A stretch of DNA of 44,147 nt from Formivibrio sp. GTDB taxonomy: Bacteria; Pseudomonadota; Gammaproteobacteria; Burkholderiales; Chitinibacteraceae. Of the stretch, positions 27,679 to 37,527 are shown one piece after another (position 1 is the first letter of the stretch; each line of letters opens with the position of its first letter). The stretch lies in the NCBI GenBank assembly GCA_031291275.1, contig JARLJJ010000160.1, positions 1 through 44,147 of the forward strand, in the 5' to 3' direction. Below the pieces are notes generated by a model. It was not told where the DNA came from, did no database searches, and saw only the letters and a program-made list of their open reading frames with translations. The translations under genes and the position numbers were made by a program.

Positions 27679-28367
27679 TGCGCGCCATGATCCTTGCCGC
27701 AGGGCGCGGCGAGCGCATGCGTCCGCTGACCGATGCGTGCCCCAAGCCGTTGCTGGATGTGGCAGGTACGCCACTGATTGGTTGGCATCTGAAACGGCTG
27801 GCGACGGCGGGCATTCACTCGGTAGTGATCAACCATGCTTGGCTCGGCAATATGCTGGAGGAGCGGTTGCGTGGTGGTATGGAATATGGGGTGGAGATTG
27901 CCTGGTCGGCAGAAGGCACTGCCCTTGAAACCGCGGGAGGTATTGCCCGGGCGTTGAGTCTGCTTGGCCGTGATCCATTTTTGGTGATCAATGGAGATAT
28001 TTTTTGCGATTACGACTTTACCTGTTTGCGCGATGTTGCTATAGAAATGGCTGCCGATCCAATGCGGCTGGCGCACCTTGTGCTGGTGCCTAACCCTGAC
28101 CACCATCCGATGGGGGATTTTGTCCTGGCTGAGGATGGCAAGGTGGCTGCTACAGGGGAGGGCAAGCTGACCTTTAGCGGAATTGGCCTCTACCGTCCGG
28201 ATCTTTTTCTGGGGATCGACCCTGATCGTCCGGCAAAACTGGCGCCGCTGCTTATTGCCGCAATGGCGTTGGGCAAGGCCAGTGCTGAACGCCACGACGG
28301 ACTCTGGATTGATGTGGGTACCGTTGATCGTTTGGAACAAGCGCGCCATTGCGCGGCAGGAAGGTAA
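27678..28367 (+). CDS. murU: MurU, N-acetylmuramate 1-phosphate uridylyltransferase
   Basis: The 229-aa nucleotidyltransferase has the signature MILAAGRGERMRPLTDACPK near the N-terminus. It also has the sugar-binding NHAWLGNMLEERL, TALETAGGI and the metal-binding FLVINGDIFCD. MurU converts MurNAc-1-phosphate to UDP-MurNAc after AmgK. The coupled start with amgK supports this over the related glucose- or mannose-1-phosphate enzymes. Length agrees with MurU. Confidence 0.9.
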   Translation: MRAMILAAGRGERMRPLTDACPKPLLDVAGTPLIGWHLKRLATAGIHSVVINHAWLGNMLEERLRGGMEYGVEIAWSAEGTALETAGGIARALSLLGRDPFLVINGDIFCDYDFTCLRDVAIEMAADPMRLAHLVLVPNPDHHPMGDFVLAEDGKVAATGEGKLTFSGIGLYRPDLFLGIDPDRPAKLAPLLIAAMALGKASAERHDGLWIDVGTVDRLEQARHCAAGR

Positions 28368-28390
28368 AGGCGAAAACTTCGTTGTGATTT

Positions 28391-28433
28391 GTTGCATTGC
28401 AACCTAGACTGTAGATGATGCAATGCGGTTGCA
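28391..28433 (+). promoter_or_regulatory. Paired TGC/GCA palindromes upstream of phaC (possible PhaR operator)
   Basis: GTTGCATTGCAAC (28391-28403) is a perfect 13-bp palindrome around a central T. TGCAA-N5-TTGCA (28419-28433) is a second dyad 15 bp further on. PhaR repressors are known to bind TGC/GCA-rich dyads near PHA genes. The position, 26-68 bp before the phaC start, suits an operator. No phaR gene is in the window, so this is inference. Confidence 0.4.
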
Positions 28434-28458
28434 GATTCATCCGTGCTTGGGGGGCAAA

Positions 28459-30180
28459 ATGTCAATCAAACATTACTTCGAAGAACAGACCGTGCGTAAT
28501 TCTGCTTTGCAGCACGAGTTACGGCAGGCGTTTGACCCGTTCGGTCTTGGCGCTACTTGGCTCAAGGCGCAACAGGCGTGGGCTCAGAATCCAGATGCGC
28601 TCTCCTCGGCAATCGGGCGTTACTCCGAAGACGTTCAACGCTGGCAGCGGTACACCTTCGGCCGTTTCATGGGTAATTGCGGCCCGGAGTGTGATGTCTT
28701 TCCACCCAATCCTGAAGATACCCGTTTTGCAGATCCCGTATGGGATGAAGTGCCGTTTTGGGACTCCCTCAAAGAATGGTATTTGCTCAATACCCGTTGG
28801 TTGCAGGATGCGCTGTACCACACGCCAGGTTTAGGGGAGCAGGAGCACAGTCGTTCCGCGTTCTGGTTGCGGCAGTGGCTCAATGCAATCGCGCCGACCA
28901 ACTTCCTGCTGACCAATCCCGTTGCCATCGCCAAAGCCTTGTCCAGTAATGGCGAAAGCCTGGTGGCGGGTTTCAGGAACTTTGCCGGGGATATCAAAAA
29001 CGGCGATATCAGCATGACTGACCTGTCGGCGTTCAGGGTGGGCGAAAATCTGGCGACCACGCCGGGCGCAGTGGTTTACCGCGGCAAGTTGCTGGAGGTG
29101 ATTCACTACGAAGCGACTACTCCGACGGTGCACAAGGTACCACTGGTCATCGTTTCGCCCTGGATCAACAAGTTTTATGTACTGGATCTGAATCCGCAAA
29201 AAAGCATGGTCAAGTATCTGACGGACCAGGGGTATTCGGTATTTATCACCAGCTGGAAGAATCCGGATGCATCGATGCGCAACGTGGGCTTTGATGACTA
29301 CATCACCGATGGCGTAGCCAAGATCATCGATGTGGCGCGGGATATTTCTGGTTCCGAGAAAGTCAATCTCGTCGGGTACTGCATCGGAGGCACGCTGGTC
29401 GCTACCTATTTGGCTTGGGCTAACCGCCAGGACCCTGACCATGTACCTGTCAATTCGGCAAGCTTATTGACTGCGTTGACCGATTTTTCCCGTCCGGGAG
29501 ATATTGAGGTATTCCTCGATGAGGAGGGGCTCTCATTTATTGAGAGGAAAATGGCCAGTAAAGGCTATCTGGATGGCAAAGACATGGCGACGAGTTTCCG
29601 GATGCTGCGCCCCAATAGCCTGATCTGGAATTATTGGGTGGGAAATTATCTACTGGGTGAAACCCCGACGGCCTTCGATGTGCTGTACTGGAATATGGAT
29701 GCCACGCGGATGCCTGAGAAAATGCATCGCTTTTACCTGCGCGAGTTGTACTGGAAAAATAAACTGATTGAGCCGGATGCCATCAAGGTGGCTGGTCAGC
29801 CGATCAACCTTGGCAAGATCGTGCAACCCATATATATGGTGAGCACTGAGGAAGATCATATTGCGCCATGGAAACAAACTTTTTCGCTTTCCCATCGAAC
29901 AGGTGGCCCGCTGAAATTTACGCTCTCCTCGTCGGGCCATATTATTGGCGTTATTAACCCGCCAGGACCCAAGTGCAAACGGACCTACTGGCAGGGTGAT
30001 CCATTGCCGGGTGAAACCCCTGAGGAATGGCAAGCGCGACAAGAAAATGTTGCGGGTTCCTGGTGGACGAATTGGGCTGAGTGGCTGCGTGAATATTCCG
30101 GTTCACAGGTTAAACCCAAACTTTCCAGTCGAGCTCATCCTAATCAAGGGGCTGCGCCTGGAAAGTACGTCCTTGAATAA
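28459..30180 (+). CDS. phaC: Class I polyhydroxyalkanoate synthase
   Basis: The 573-aa enzyme polymerises (R)-3-hydroxyacyl-CoA, typically 3-hydroxybutyryl-CoA, into PHA granules. The lipase-like box GYCIGG holds catalytic Cys308; Asp466 (TEEDHIAPW) and His494 (SSSGHIIG) complete the triad, spaced as in the Cupriavidus enzyme. The N-terminal PhaC_N region is present (NPQKSMVKYLTDQGYSVF, ITSWKNPD). The start at 28459 (MSIKHYF) follows a G-rich ribosome site. No phaA, phaB or phasin gene is adjacent, so precursor genes lie elsewhere. A strong terminator follows. Confidence 0.96.
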   Translation: MSIKHYFEEQTVRNSALQHELRQAFDPFGLGATWLKAQQAWAQNPDALSSAIGRYSEDVQRWQRYTFGRFMGNCGPECDVFPPNPEDTRFADPVWDEVPFWDSLKEWYLLNTRWLQDALYHTPGLGEQEHSRSAFWLRQWLNAIAPTNFLLTNPVAIAKALSSNGESLVAGFRNFAGDIKNGDISMTDLSAFRVGENLATTPGAVVYRGKLLEVIHYEATTPTVHKVPLVIVSPWINKFYVLDLNPQKSMVKYLTDQGYSVFITSWKNPDASMRNVGFDDYITDGVAKIIDVARDISGSEKVNLVGYCIGGTLVATYLAWANRQDPDHVPVNSASLLTALTDFSRPGDIEVFLDEEGLSFIERKMASKGYLDGKDMATSFRMLRPNSLIWNYWVGNYLLGETPTAFDVLYWNMDATRMPEKMHRFYLRELYWKNKLIEPDAIKVAGQPINLGKIVQPIYMVSTEEDHIAPWKQTFSLSHRTGGPLKFTLSSSGHIIGVINPPGPKCKRTYWQGDPLPGETPEEWQARQENVAGSWWTNWAEWLREYSGSQVKPKLSSRAHPNQGAAPGKYVLE

Positions 30181-30200
30181 AAAACACAAACCGGTGAGAA

Positions 30201-30232
30201 CCGCTGAAGCTTGATAAGCTTCAGCGGTTTTT
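30201..30232 (+). terminator. phaC terminator
   Basis: CCGCTGAAGCTT (30201-30212) pairs perfectly with AAGCTTCAGCGG (30216-30227) around a 3-nt loop, followed by five T residues. Confidence 0.92.
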
Positions 30233-30263
30233 GTATGTAATAAAAAATTGCTACTGTTTTAGG

Positions 30264-30293
30264 TTGTCTGCGGCCGGTGCGATCCGGGATAAT
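30264..30293 (+). promoter_or_regulatory. Putative sigma-70 promoter for tkt
   Basis: TTGTCT (30264-30269) and GATAAT (30288-30293) are separated by 18 bp. They lie after the phaC terminator and about 90 bp before the tkt start. Confidence 0.45.
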
Positions 30294-30384
30294 GCGCCTT
30301 CTTTCAGTGGGTTGAGTATGCCACCCGCGCCAGACCGGTTGTATTCACTACAAATTGAAGCGTTTTCGAAAAAGGATAGTTTGC

Positions 30385-32376
30385 ATGGCCTCGCGTACCG
30401 ATCTTGCCAACGCCATCCGCGCCCTTGCGATGGATGCCGTCCAGAAAGCCAATTCCGGACATCCCGGCATGCCCATGGGCATGGCAGAAATCGCCCTGGC
30501 GCTGTGGGGTAATAACCATTATCACCACAATCCAGCCAATCCGCATTGGGCCAACCGCGACCGTTTCGTGATCTCCAACGGTCACGGATCGATGCTGCAC
30601 TATGCCTTGCTGCATCTGACCGGCTATGACCTTTCCATCGAAGATATCAAGCAGTTCCGCCAGTTCCATTCGCGCACGCCGGGTCACCCTGAAGTGGGTT
30701 ATACCGCTGGCGTGGAAACCACCACTGGTCCACTAGGCCAGGGGATCAGCAATGCTGTTGGCATGGCGCTGGCCGAAAAGTTGCTGGCCAAAGAATTCAA
30801 TCGTCCGGGTCACGACATCGTTAATCACAATACGTGGGTATTCCTTGGCGATGGCTGTCTGATGGAAGGTATTTCGCACGAAGCCTGTGCCTTGGCTGGT
30901 ACTTGGGGCTTGGGCAAACTCACTGCATTCTGGGATGACAACGGCATTTCCATCGATGGTCATGTCGAGGGCTGGTTTACTGACGATACGCCCAAGCGTT
31001 TTGAAGCGTATGGCTGGCATGTGATTCGCGATGTCGATGGTCACGATGTGGACGCCGTGAATGCCGCAATCGAAGTTGCCAAGGCAGTCACCACCAAACC
31101 GTCGCTGATCTGCTGCAAGACCGTGATTGGCAAGGGGTCGCCCAATAAGGCCGGTAGTCATGACAGCCATGGCGCCCCGCTTGGAGTCGATGAAATTGCC
31201 GCCACTCGCGCCGCCATTGGCTGGAACTACCCGCCTTTCGAAATTCCTTCCGATATTTATGCCGAATGGAACAAAAAAGCGATGGGCGCTGCGTTGGAGG
31301 TGAGCTGGAACCAGAAGTTCGCCGCCTATGCTGACGAGTTCCCTGAATTCGCCGCTGAATTCAAGCGTCGCATGGCCGGTGAACTGCCCACCAATTTTGC
31401 TGATACAGTGGCAAAAGCGATTGCTGAAACTGATGCAAAAGCAGAAACCATTGCTACTCGCAAAGCCTCGCAAAATGCCATCAACCTGCTGGCCCCTCAT
31501 TTGCCGGAATTTCTGGGGGGATCTGCTGATCTTACCGGTTCGAATCTGACCAATTGGAAAGGCTGTGTTTCACTGACCAAGGATGGTGGCAACTATATTT
31601 CCTATGGCGTGCGTGAGTTCGGCATGGTTGCGATCATGAACGGCATTACGCTGCACGGCGGACTGCGGCCATTTGGAGGCACTTTCCTGGTGTTCTCCGA
31701 TTACGCCCGCAATGCGTTGCGTATGGCTGCGTTGATGAAAACCAATAGTATTTTTGTGTTCACCCACGATTCAATTGGTCTGGGTGAAGATGGTCCGACG
31801 CACCAGCCGGTGGAGCACGTTTCGACGCTGCGTTACATCCCCAATATGAATGTGTGGCGTCCGGCCGATACGGTTGAATCCATGGTGGCCTGGTCACATG
31901 CGGTGGAGCAATCAGAAACGCCTTCATCGCTGATTTTTACGCGGCAGAATCTGCAGTTTCAAGTGCGAAACGCTGAACAGATTGCGGCGATTCGCAAGGG
32001 CGGCTATGTCCTGCGCGATTGTGCCGGCACGCCTCAGCTGGTGCTGATTGCGACGGGTTCGGAAGTTGATTTGGCGGTGAAGGCCGCCGAGCAACTGGCC
32101 GCTGAAGGCGTGCTGGCGCGCGTGGTTTCGATGCCGTGTACTAACGTGTTCGACAAGCAAAGCGCCGAATATAAGGCAGAGGTTCTTCCCCAAGGAGTGA
32201 AGCGCATTGCCATTGAAGCTGGGCATCCTGACTTCTGGTACAAATATGTGGGCCTGGATGGTGCGGTAATCGGCATCAATCGTTTCGGTGAATCTGCGCC
32301 TGCAGGTTTGCTGTTCAAATACTTTGGCTTTACCGTTGAAAACGTGGTGGCAAAGGCCAAGGACTTGCTGGTCTAA
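30385..32376 (+). CDS. tkt: Transketolase
   Basis: The 663-aa thiamine-diphosphate enzyme moves two-carbon units between pentose-, hexose- and triose-phosphates. N-terminal [17 protein letters not shown], the TPP/Mg motif beginning GDG (155-157), [14 protein letters not shown] and the catalytic-Glu region YGVREFGM all match. AAGGA lies 8 nt before the ATG at 30385, which decides against the in-frame ATG at 30355. In many relatives gapA follows; here pgk is next, after a terminator. Confidence 0.97.
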   Translation: MASRTDLANAIRALAMDAVQKANSGHPGMPMGMAEIALALWGNNHYHHNPANPHWANRDRFVISNGHGSMLHYALLHLTGYDLSIEDIKQFRQFHSRTPGHPEVGYTAGVETTTGPLGQGISNAVGMALAEKLLAKEFNRPGHDIVNHNTWVFLGDGCLMEGISHEACALAGTWGLGKLTAFWDDNGISIDGHVEGWFTDDTPKRFEAYGWHVIRDVDGHDVDAVNAAIEVAKAVTTKPSLICCKTVIGKGSPNKAGSHDSHGAPLGVDEIAATRAAIGWNYPPFEIPSDIYAEWNKKAMGAALEVSWNQKFAAYADEFPEFAAEFKRRMAGELPTNFADTVAKAIAETDAKAETIATRKASQNAINLLAPHLPEFLGGSADLTGSNLTNWKGCVSLTKDGGNYISYGVREFGMVAIMNGITLHGGLRPFGGTFLVFSDYARNALRMAALMKTNSIFVFTHDSIGLGEDGPTHQPVEHVSTLRYIPNMNVWRPADTVESMVAWSHAVEQSETPSSLIFTRQNLQFQVRNAEQIAAIRKGGYVLRDCAGTPQLVLIATGSEVDLAVKAAEQLAAEGVLARVVSMPCTNVFDKQSAEYKAEVLPQGVKRIAIEAGHPDFWYKYVGLDGAVIGINRFGESAPAGLLFKYFGFTVENVVAKAKDLLV

Positions 32377-32395
32377 CTTCTCGTTCTGTTCCATA

Positions 32396-32424
32396 AAAAG
32401 CCGTCCTGTATGGGCGGCTTTTTT
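32396..32424 (+). terminator. tkt terminator
   Basis: AAAAGCCGTCC (32396-32406) pairs with GGGCGGCTTTT (32412-32422), with one wobble pair, around loop TGTAT. A T run continues to 32424. Confidence 0.92.
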
Positions 32425-32552
32425 GTTGTTGCTCAAACAGGCTGGGCGGGGCTCTAACCTGATGCGGACGCTGTGCTAAACTTCCTGTGAATATTTCCCA
32501 AGGGTTAATCAAATCGCCCTGTTTTCAACATTTACAAGCAAAGGAACAAACC

Positions 32553-33725
32553 ATGGCGTTTCATAAAATGACCGATATCTCGCTGGCGGGCAAAAAAGTG
32601 CTGATTCGTGCCGACCTCAATGTGCCTGTTGCCGACGGTAAGATCGGTGACGACACTCGAATCCGTGCCAGCATGCCAACAATTGAAGCAGCTTTGAAGG
32701 CGGGTGCGGCGGTGATCGTTATGTCGCACCTTGGGCGCCCGACTGAAGGCGAATTCAAGCCGGAAGATTCATTGGCTCCTGTAGCTGCGCGTATGTCCGA
32801 GTTGCTCGGCAAGGAAGTTAAGGTTATTGCTGATTGGGAAGGCTACCAAGCCAAAATTGGCGAAGTGGTGGTGCTCGAAAACGTGCGAGTCAACAAGGGC
32901 GAAAAGAAAAACAGCGACGAGTTGGGTAAAAAATATGCCGCCTTGTGCGATGTGTTCCTGAATGACGCTTTTGGAACGGCTCACCGCGCCGAGGCGTCAA
33001 CTCATGCCGTCGCCAAGTTTGCCAAGGAGGCTGGCGCAGGCTTGCTGATGTCCGCCGAGCTCGATGCACTTGGCAAGGCGCTCAAAGCCCCGACCAAGCC
33101 GCTGGTGGCCATTGTGGCTGGCTCCAAGGTTGATACCAAGTTGACCATCCTTGAATCCCTCGCGGATAAGGTTGACTTGCTTATCGTGGGCGGCGGAATT
33201 GCCAATACGTTCCTCTTGGCAGAAGGCCATCAAGTAGGTAAGTCGCTGGCGCAACATGATTATATCGATGCGTCCAAAGCGATTATTGCCAAGTTGCGTG
33301 CTCGCGGTGCCGATGTGCCACTGCCGACTGACGTGGTTGTGGGTAAGAAGTTCGGTGCAGATGAGCCGGCAGTCGTCAAGCAACTGGCTGAAGTGACAGC
33401 CGATGACATGATTTTTGACATCGGCCCGGATTCCTCTGCCAAGCTGGCTGCGATCCTCAAAACTGCCGGTACCATTGTATGGAATGGCCCGGTTGGGGTG
33501 TTTGAATTTGACCAGTTCGGCAAGGGTACCGAAGCCATTGCCCGCGCGATTGCCGCGTCTTCTGGTTTCTCGATCGCCGGCGGTGGCGACACGCTTGCCG
33601 CCGTAGCCAAGTACGGAATTACTGAGCAGGTTAGTTACATCTCGACCGGTGGTGGTGCCTTCCTCGAATTCCTGGAAGGCAAGGTGTTGCCGGCCGTGGA
33701 AATTCTGGAGCAGCGCGCGGCTTAA
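32553..33725 (+). CDS. pgk: Phosphoglycerate kinase
   Basis: The 390-aa glycolytic kinase makes ATP from 1,3-bisphosphoglycerate. It has [11 protein letters not shown] near the start (substrate-binding), [19 protein letters not shown] and the C-terminal nucleotide loop [18 protein letters not shown] lies 7 nt before the ATG at 32553; the longer frame from 32487 is not family-like. It is bounded by terminators on both sides, so it is a single-gene unit. Confidence 0.97.
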   Translation: MAFHKMTDISLAGKKVLIRADLNVPVADGKIGDDTRIRASMPTIEAALKAGAAVIVMSHLGRPTEGEFKPEDSLAPVAARMSELLGKEVKVIADWEGYQAKIGEVVVLENVRVNKGEKKNSDELGKKYAALCDVFLNDAFGTAHRAEASTHAVAKFAKEAGAGLLMSAELDALGKALKAPTKPLVAIVAGSKVDTKLTILESLADKVDLLIVGGGIANTFLLAEGHQVGKSLAQHDYIDASKAIIAKLRARGADVPLPTDVVVGKKFGADEPAVVKQLAEVTADDMIFDIGPDSSAKLAAILKTAGTIVWNGPVGVFEFDQFGKGTEAIARAIAASSGFSIAGGGDTLAAVAKYGITEQVSYISTGGGAFLEFLEGKVLPAVEILEQRAA

Positions 33726-33762
33726 TTGGCCCGCACAATAAACTTAGCTGTTTTGTCCTAGT

Positions 33763-33800
33763 AAATAAGACGCTTGGTGCAAACCGAGCGTCTTATTTTT
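33763..33800 (+). terminator. pgk terminator
   Basis: AAATAAGACGCTTGG (33763-33777) pairs with CCGAGCGTCTTATTT (33784-33798), with one wobble pair, around a 6-nt loop. The stem ends in a T run to 33800. Confidence 0.92.
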
Positions 33801-33929
33801 ATGACTGAACTGGTATCTTGTGCCAAGATGTAGTGAGTGAGTTGTTGCAAACAAAAACCATGAATTCATCAGTACTTTGATTGTTCGCCATTGATTATTC
33901 TGATTTTTTTAAAACGCGGTGGCTGGCGA

Positions 33930-33935
33930 TATAAT
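33930..33935 (+). promoter_or_regulatory. fba promoter -10 element
   Basis: A perfect TATAAT lies 110 bp before the fba start. The -35 region (about 33907-33912) is a T/A run rather than TTGACA, so an activator or upstream A/T element may be needed. Transcription would start near 33942. Confidence 0.5.
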
Positions 33936-33945
33936 CGGTATTATA

Positions 33946-33970
33946 GGGTTTTCCCTAATAGGGAAAACCC
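33946..33970 (+). promoter_or_regulatory. Perfect 10-bp hairpin at the fba transcription start
   Basis: GGGTTTTCCC (33946-33955) and GGGAAAACCC (33961-33970) form a perfect inverted repeat around TAATA. No T run follows, so it is not a terminator. Its position, starting about 4 bp after the predicted transcription start, suits a repressor operator or a 5'-end RNA-stabilising hairpin. Confidence 0.6.
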
Positions 33971-34045
33971 GTATTGAGGGCGCTTGGGCGTGACCAATAC
34001 AGTGGCGCCGCATTCAAAACAACAATCTTCCACGGAGATCATGTC

Positions 34046-35083
34046 ATGCCGCTTGTTTCCCTTCGTCAAGTACTCGATCACGCCGCAGAAAACAACTATG
34101 GCGTCCCGGCGTTTAACGTCAATAACCTAGAGCAAATTCAGGCGATATTGCAGGCTGCGGATGCAACCAATAGTCCCGTGATTCTGCAAGCGTCTGCAGG
34201 GGCGCGCAAATATGCGGGTGAACAATTTCTCAAGAACTTGATTGAAGGCGCTTTGGCCAGCTACCCGCATTTGCCGGTGGTGATGCACCAGGATCATGGT
34301 GTGAGTCCGGCAGTCTGTGTTTCGGCCATTCGCTTTGGTTTTTCCAGTGTCATGATGGATGGTTCGTTGCGTGAAGACGGCAAGACGCCTTCTGATTTTG
34401 AGTACAACGTCAATATATCCCGCGAAGTTGTGAAGTTGGCGCATGCCTGTGGCGTTTCTGTCGAAGGTGAGTTGGGTTGCCTGGGGAGCTTGGAGTCAGG
34501 CCACGGTGAAGCCGAGGATGGTATTGGGTCCAACCGTGCCATGAGCCGCGAAGAGTTGCTGACGGACCCGGCGCAGGCCAAGCTTTTTGTGGAAGCTACG
34601 GGTGTGGATGCGCTGGCTATCGCAATTGGCACCAGTCATGGCGCCTACAAGTTCACCTCTCCGCCGACAGGTGAAGTGCTGGCTATCGATCGTGTGCGAG
34701 AAATTCACGAAGCCATTCCCAATACCCATCTGGTGATGCATGGTGCTTCCAGCGTACCGGAAGCTTTGCAGGATATCATTCGCCAGTTCGGTGGGGTGTT
34801 AAAGCCGACTTGGGGGGTTCCGGTGGAAGAAATCCAGCGCGCCATCCGTTTTGGCGTACGCAAGATTAATGTCGATACGGATTTGCGTCTGGCAATGACC
34901 GGTGCAATTCGTAAGGCGTTGGCTGAAAATTCTAGCGACTTCGACCCGCGCAGCTACTTGAAACCCGCCATTGCGGCAATGCGGGCAGTTTGCGAAGCAC
35001 GCTATAATGCTTTTGGTTCGGCAGGTCAAGCAGAAAAAATTAAGGCAATTCCGCTTGAAAAGATGGCGGGAAAGTATAAGTAG
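34046..35083 (+). CDS. fba: Fructose-bisphosphate aldolase, class II
   Basis: The 345-aa zinc aldolase cleaves fructose-1,6-bisphosphate to two triose phosphates. HQDHG carries catalytic Asp83 and zinc ligand His84. [39 protein letters not shown] and [20 protein letters not shown] match the class II (Calvin-type) subgroup. The ATG at 34046 has GGAG 8 nt upstream; the longer frame from 33974 would read through the leader. A strong terminator follows. Confidence 0.97.
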   Translation: MPLVSLRQVLDHAAENNYGVPAFNVNNLEQIQAILQAADATNSPVILQASAGARKYAGEQFLKNLIEGALASYPHLPVVMHQDHGVSPAVCVSAIRFGFSSVMMDGSLREDGKTPSDFEYNVNISREVVKLAHACGVSVEGELGCLGSLESGHGEAEDGIGSNRAMSREELLTDPAQAKLFVEATGVDALAIAIGTSHGAYKFTSPPTGEVLAIDRVREIHEAIPNTHLVMHGASSVPEALQDIIRQFGGVLKPTWGVPVEEIQRAIRFGVRKINVDTDLRLAMTGAIRKALAENSSDFDPRSYLKPAIAAMRAVCEARYNAFGSAGQAEKIKAIPLEKMAGKYK

Positions 35084-35133
35084 CAGGTAGTATAGCGACT
35101 ACAAGAAAACTCTCCAAAGATGGGGAGGAGGAG

Positions 35134-35168
35134 AAAGGGCGGGCCGAAAGGCTCGCCCTTTATTTTTT
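35134..35168 (+). terminator. fba terminator
   Basis: AAAGGGCGGGCC (35134-35145) pairs with GGCTCGCCCTTT (35150-35161), with one wobble pair, around a GAAA loop. TATTTTTT follows. Confidence 0.93.
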
Positions 35169-35408
35169 CCCGGAAAGATGTTGGGCAAATAAACAGGAAT
35201 AACTTGATCATTGCCTGGCAGCAGGTCTGGAGTCGAACACTCAACACCACCCGCTCGTGTGGTGCGTTCTTAAGGTAGCTCATAGCGTAGTCAGAAACGC
35301 TCAGCGCGCATCGAAGCCAAACGAGAGCAGTTGTCATTGATCCATGCTACGACAGTGGCGTCTGAGGATGGTATTCATCATTTCCTGTGCGATAATCAGG
35401 GCATGGAA
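35169..35408 (+). other. Gene-free stretch before algH
   Basis: Together with the terminator this makes a 325-bp gap after fba. It holds one small dyad (CACCAC/GTGGTG near 35248-35267) and no convincing promoter or RNA gene. The algH ribosome site AGGG is at 35398-35401. Confidence 0.5.
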
Positions 35409-35960
35409 ATGAATCTCTCGCGCCAATTTTTAATTGCCATGCCCAATCTGACCGACCCGATTTTTTCTCGGGCGCTTGCTTTTGTTTGTGAGCACAGCGA
35501 GCGCGGGGCAATGGGCATCATTGTCAATCGCCCGTTGGGCATGACCTTATCAGTCTTGTTCGAACAAATTAATATTGATTTGCATCGTCCTGAAATTGCC
35601 GATCTTGGTGTCTGCTTCGGCGGTCCGGTGCAGACGGATCGTGGCTTTGTGCTGCATGAGCCTCTTGGTGCATGGCAATCCACGCTATCGGTTTCTGATG
35701 AGCTGGGGTTGACCACATCCAAGGATATCCTGCTTGCGGTGGGTGAGGGCGGCGGCCCGGAGCGACTGTTTGTCACCCTGGGCTATGCGGGCTGGGAAGC
35801 GGGGCAGCTGGAAAACGAGATTGCCCAGAATTCTTGGTTAACCGTCGAAGCAGATACCAAGGTCATTTTCGATATGCCACCGGAAGAGCGCTATGATGCC
35901 GCGCTGGCCTTGCTTGGCATTGACATGGCCATGTTGTCCGAGGATGCCGGCCACGCATGA
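35409..35960 (+). CDS. algH: YqgE/AlgH family protein
   Basis: The 183-aa protein starts [20 protein letters not shown], close to E. coli YqgE. It has the conserved blocks [35 protein letters not shown] and [20 protein letters not shown]. Its biochemical role is not settled; the name comes from an alginate-related Pseudomonas gene. ATG 35409 has AGGG 7 nt upstream, which favours it over ATG 35403. It overlaps ruvX by 4 bp. Confidence 0.93.
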   Translation: MNLSRQFLIAMPNLTDPIFSRALAFVCEHSERGAMGIIVNRPLGMTLSVLFEQINIDLHRPEIADLGVCFGGPVQTDRGFVLHEPLGAWQSTLSVSDELGLTTSKDILLAVGEGGGPERLFVTLGYAGWEAGQLENEIAQNSWLTVEADTKVIFDMPPEERYDAALALLGIDMAMLSEDAGHA

Positions 35961-36379
35961 TGACCGTGCTTGCATTCGATTTTGGCGAGGCACGCATTGG
36001 TGTGGCGGTGGGCACCCTTGAATTGGGAATCCCCCATCCGGTTGAAACCATTGCTTTTGATGACAACGAACGCCGTTTTGCCCGTATTGGTGAACTGATT
36101 GCAGAATGGCAGCCGCAGCGCTTGATCGTGGGTCTGCCAACCCATATGGATGGCAGTGAACATGAAATGTCGCGCCTGGCGCGCAAATTTGCCAACCGAC
36201 TGAATGGTCGCTTCAATTTGCCGGTCGATTTGGTGGATGAGCGACTCAGTTCGGCCGCTGCATCCGATGCCTTGAATGAAACCGGCTTGCGTGGCCGCAA
36301 ACAAAAACCAGCGCTTGATCAAGTGGCCGCGATGCAAATACTGCAAGGCTGGTTCGATTCCGGGATGACGGCGCAATAG
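35957..36379 (+). CDS. ruvX: YqgF/RuvX family Holliday-junction-type nuclease
   Basis: The 140-aa RNase H-like protein has [13 protein letters not shown] with the first acidic residue, [13 protein letters not shown], and [10 protein letters not shown] with a second. In bacteria the family takes part in pre-16S rRNA 5'-end processing and is often called a putative Holliday junction resolvase. ATG 35957 or 35960 is the start, overlapping the algH stop. The pair algH-ruvX is conserved in proteobacteria. Confidence 0.94.
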   Translation: MMTVLAFDFGEARIGVAVGTLELGIPHPVETIAFDDNERRFARIGELIAEWQPQRLIVGLPTHMDGSEHEMSRLARKFANRLNGRFNLPVDLVDERLSSAAASDALNETGLRGRKQKPALDQVAAMQILQGWFDSGMTAQ

Positions 36380-36438
36380 GCCTGCCGGTACAATTCGTAC
36401 CCATCTACCCGACAGACCCGTCCCAGCGAGGAAACCCC

Positions 36439-37455
36439 ATGCAATTTCACGGTTCGCACATTCTTTCGGTCGAGCAGTTCGGCCTGACCGACCTTTCCGT
36501 CCTGTTCCAGAATGCCGCCAAACTTGAACCTGTTGCCCGGGGCGAGTTGGCCTGCAATGTGCTCGATGGTGCATTGCTTGGCAATCTGTTCTTTGAGCCG
36601 AGCACGCGCACGCGCATGAGCTTTGACGCGGCTTTCTGTCGACTGGGCGGCCGGGTCTGCGATACCACGGGTTTCCAGTTTTCCTCGATGGCCAAGGGTG
36701 AATCCAATCACGATGCCAGCCGGGTCATCAGCGGCTATGTCGATATCATGGTGGTACGCCACCCGCAAATGGGTAGCGTGAAGGAGTTTGCCGATGCTTC
36801 GCTGGTGCCGGTGATAAATGCCGGAGATGGTCCGGGCGAGCACCCGAGCCAAGCGTTGCTTGATCTTTACACCATGCTCAAAGAGCTGAAGCGCGATTTG
36901 ACCACCATCAATGGCTTGCGCGTGGCCATGGTCGGGGACTTGCGTTTTGGTCGTACCGTGCATTCTCTGGCTAAGCTGTTATCGTTGTTTAAAGGCATTC
37001 ACTTCCACCTTGTTTCCCCGGCGGAATTGCGGATGCCGGCAGATATTGTTGATTTCCTGCGCGCGCGGGGTCATACGGTCAAGGAAACAACGGACCTGAT
37101 TGCTGGTGTCGCCAATTGTGAAGTGATCTACGCGACCAGAATTCAGGAAGAGCGCTTCGAGAGTGTTGATGAAGCGCAGCGCTTCAAGGGCAGTTATGCC
37201 ATTAACCGTGCATTCTTCGATCATTACTGCGATCCGAAAGCGATCCTGATGCATCCGCTGCCGCGCGACAATCGGTCGGAATCCTGCGAATTGAACAATG
37301 ACCTGAACAATCACTCGCAACTGGCCATTTTCCGCCAAACGGATAATGGCATCGTCGTGCGCATGGCGATGTTTGCCTTGGTCATGGGCATGCAGGACCA
37401 GATCGATGCATCGCTGCGCCCGGTTGGGTTCAAAAAGAAGTTAATCGCAGTCTGA
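36439..37455 (+). CDS. pyrB: Aspartate carbamoyltransferase catalytic subunit
   Basis: The 338-aa enzyme joins carbamoyl phosphate and aspartate, the first committed pyrimidine step. The carbamoyl-phosphate site FFEPSTRTR (51-59) and HPLPR (272-276) are intact, as are MAKGESNHDASRVI and GDGPGEHPSQALLDLYT. It lies 59 bp after ruvX. No pyrR before it, and no pyrC or pyrI after it, is present, unlike some relatives. The leader has no clear attenuator. Confidence 0.96.
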   Translation: MQFHGSHILSVEQFGLTDLSVLFQNAAKLEPVARGELACNVLDGALLGNLFFEPSTRTRMSFDAAFCRLGGRVCDTTGFQFSSMAKGESNHDASRVISGYVDIMVVRHPQMGSVKEFADASLVPVINAGDGPGEHPSQALLDLYTMLKELKRDLTTINGLRVAMVGDLRFGRTVHSLAKLLSLFKGIHFHLVSPAELRMPADIVDFLRARGHTVKETTDLIAGVANCEVIYATRIQEERFESVDEAQRFKGSYAINRAFFDHYCDPKAILMHPLPRDNRSESCELNNDLNNHSQLAIFRQTDNGIVVRMAMFALVMGMQDQIDASLRPVGFKKKLIAV

Positions 37456-37478
37456 TGAATTAATTTTAAGATCGATGC

Positions 37479-37505
37479 AAAAAGCGGCCGTTATGGCCGC
37501 TTTTT
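37479..37505. terminator. Bidirectional terminator between pyrB and panC
   Basis: AAAAAGCGGCC (37479-37489) pairs perfectly with GGCCGCTTTTT (37495-37505) around GTTAT, flanked by A and T runs. It serves the two converging genes. Confidence 0.93.
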
Positions 37506-37527
37506 GTTTGGGGGGGCTGATCGAGAT

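Larger units (their letters stand above)
33801..34045 (+). other. fba leader region; no gene
   Basis: With the pgk terminator, this makes a 320-bp gap between pgk and fba. It contains the fba promoter element and hairpin described separately, and GGAG at 34034-34037 as ribosome site. A pyruvate kinase gene, commonly found here in relatives, is absent. An AT-rich stretch at 33880-33912 precedes the -10 element and may act as an UP-like region. Confidence 0.6.

Noticed and set aside
35220..35240. tRNA T-arm-like sequence (GTTCGACTCC on the minus strand) after fba
   Set aside because: No acceptor, D or anticodon arms could be built around it, and the loop is out of register. It is not a tRNA or a clear remnant.
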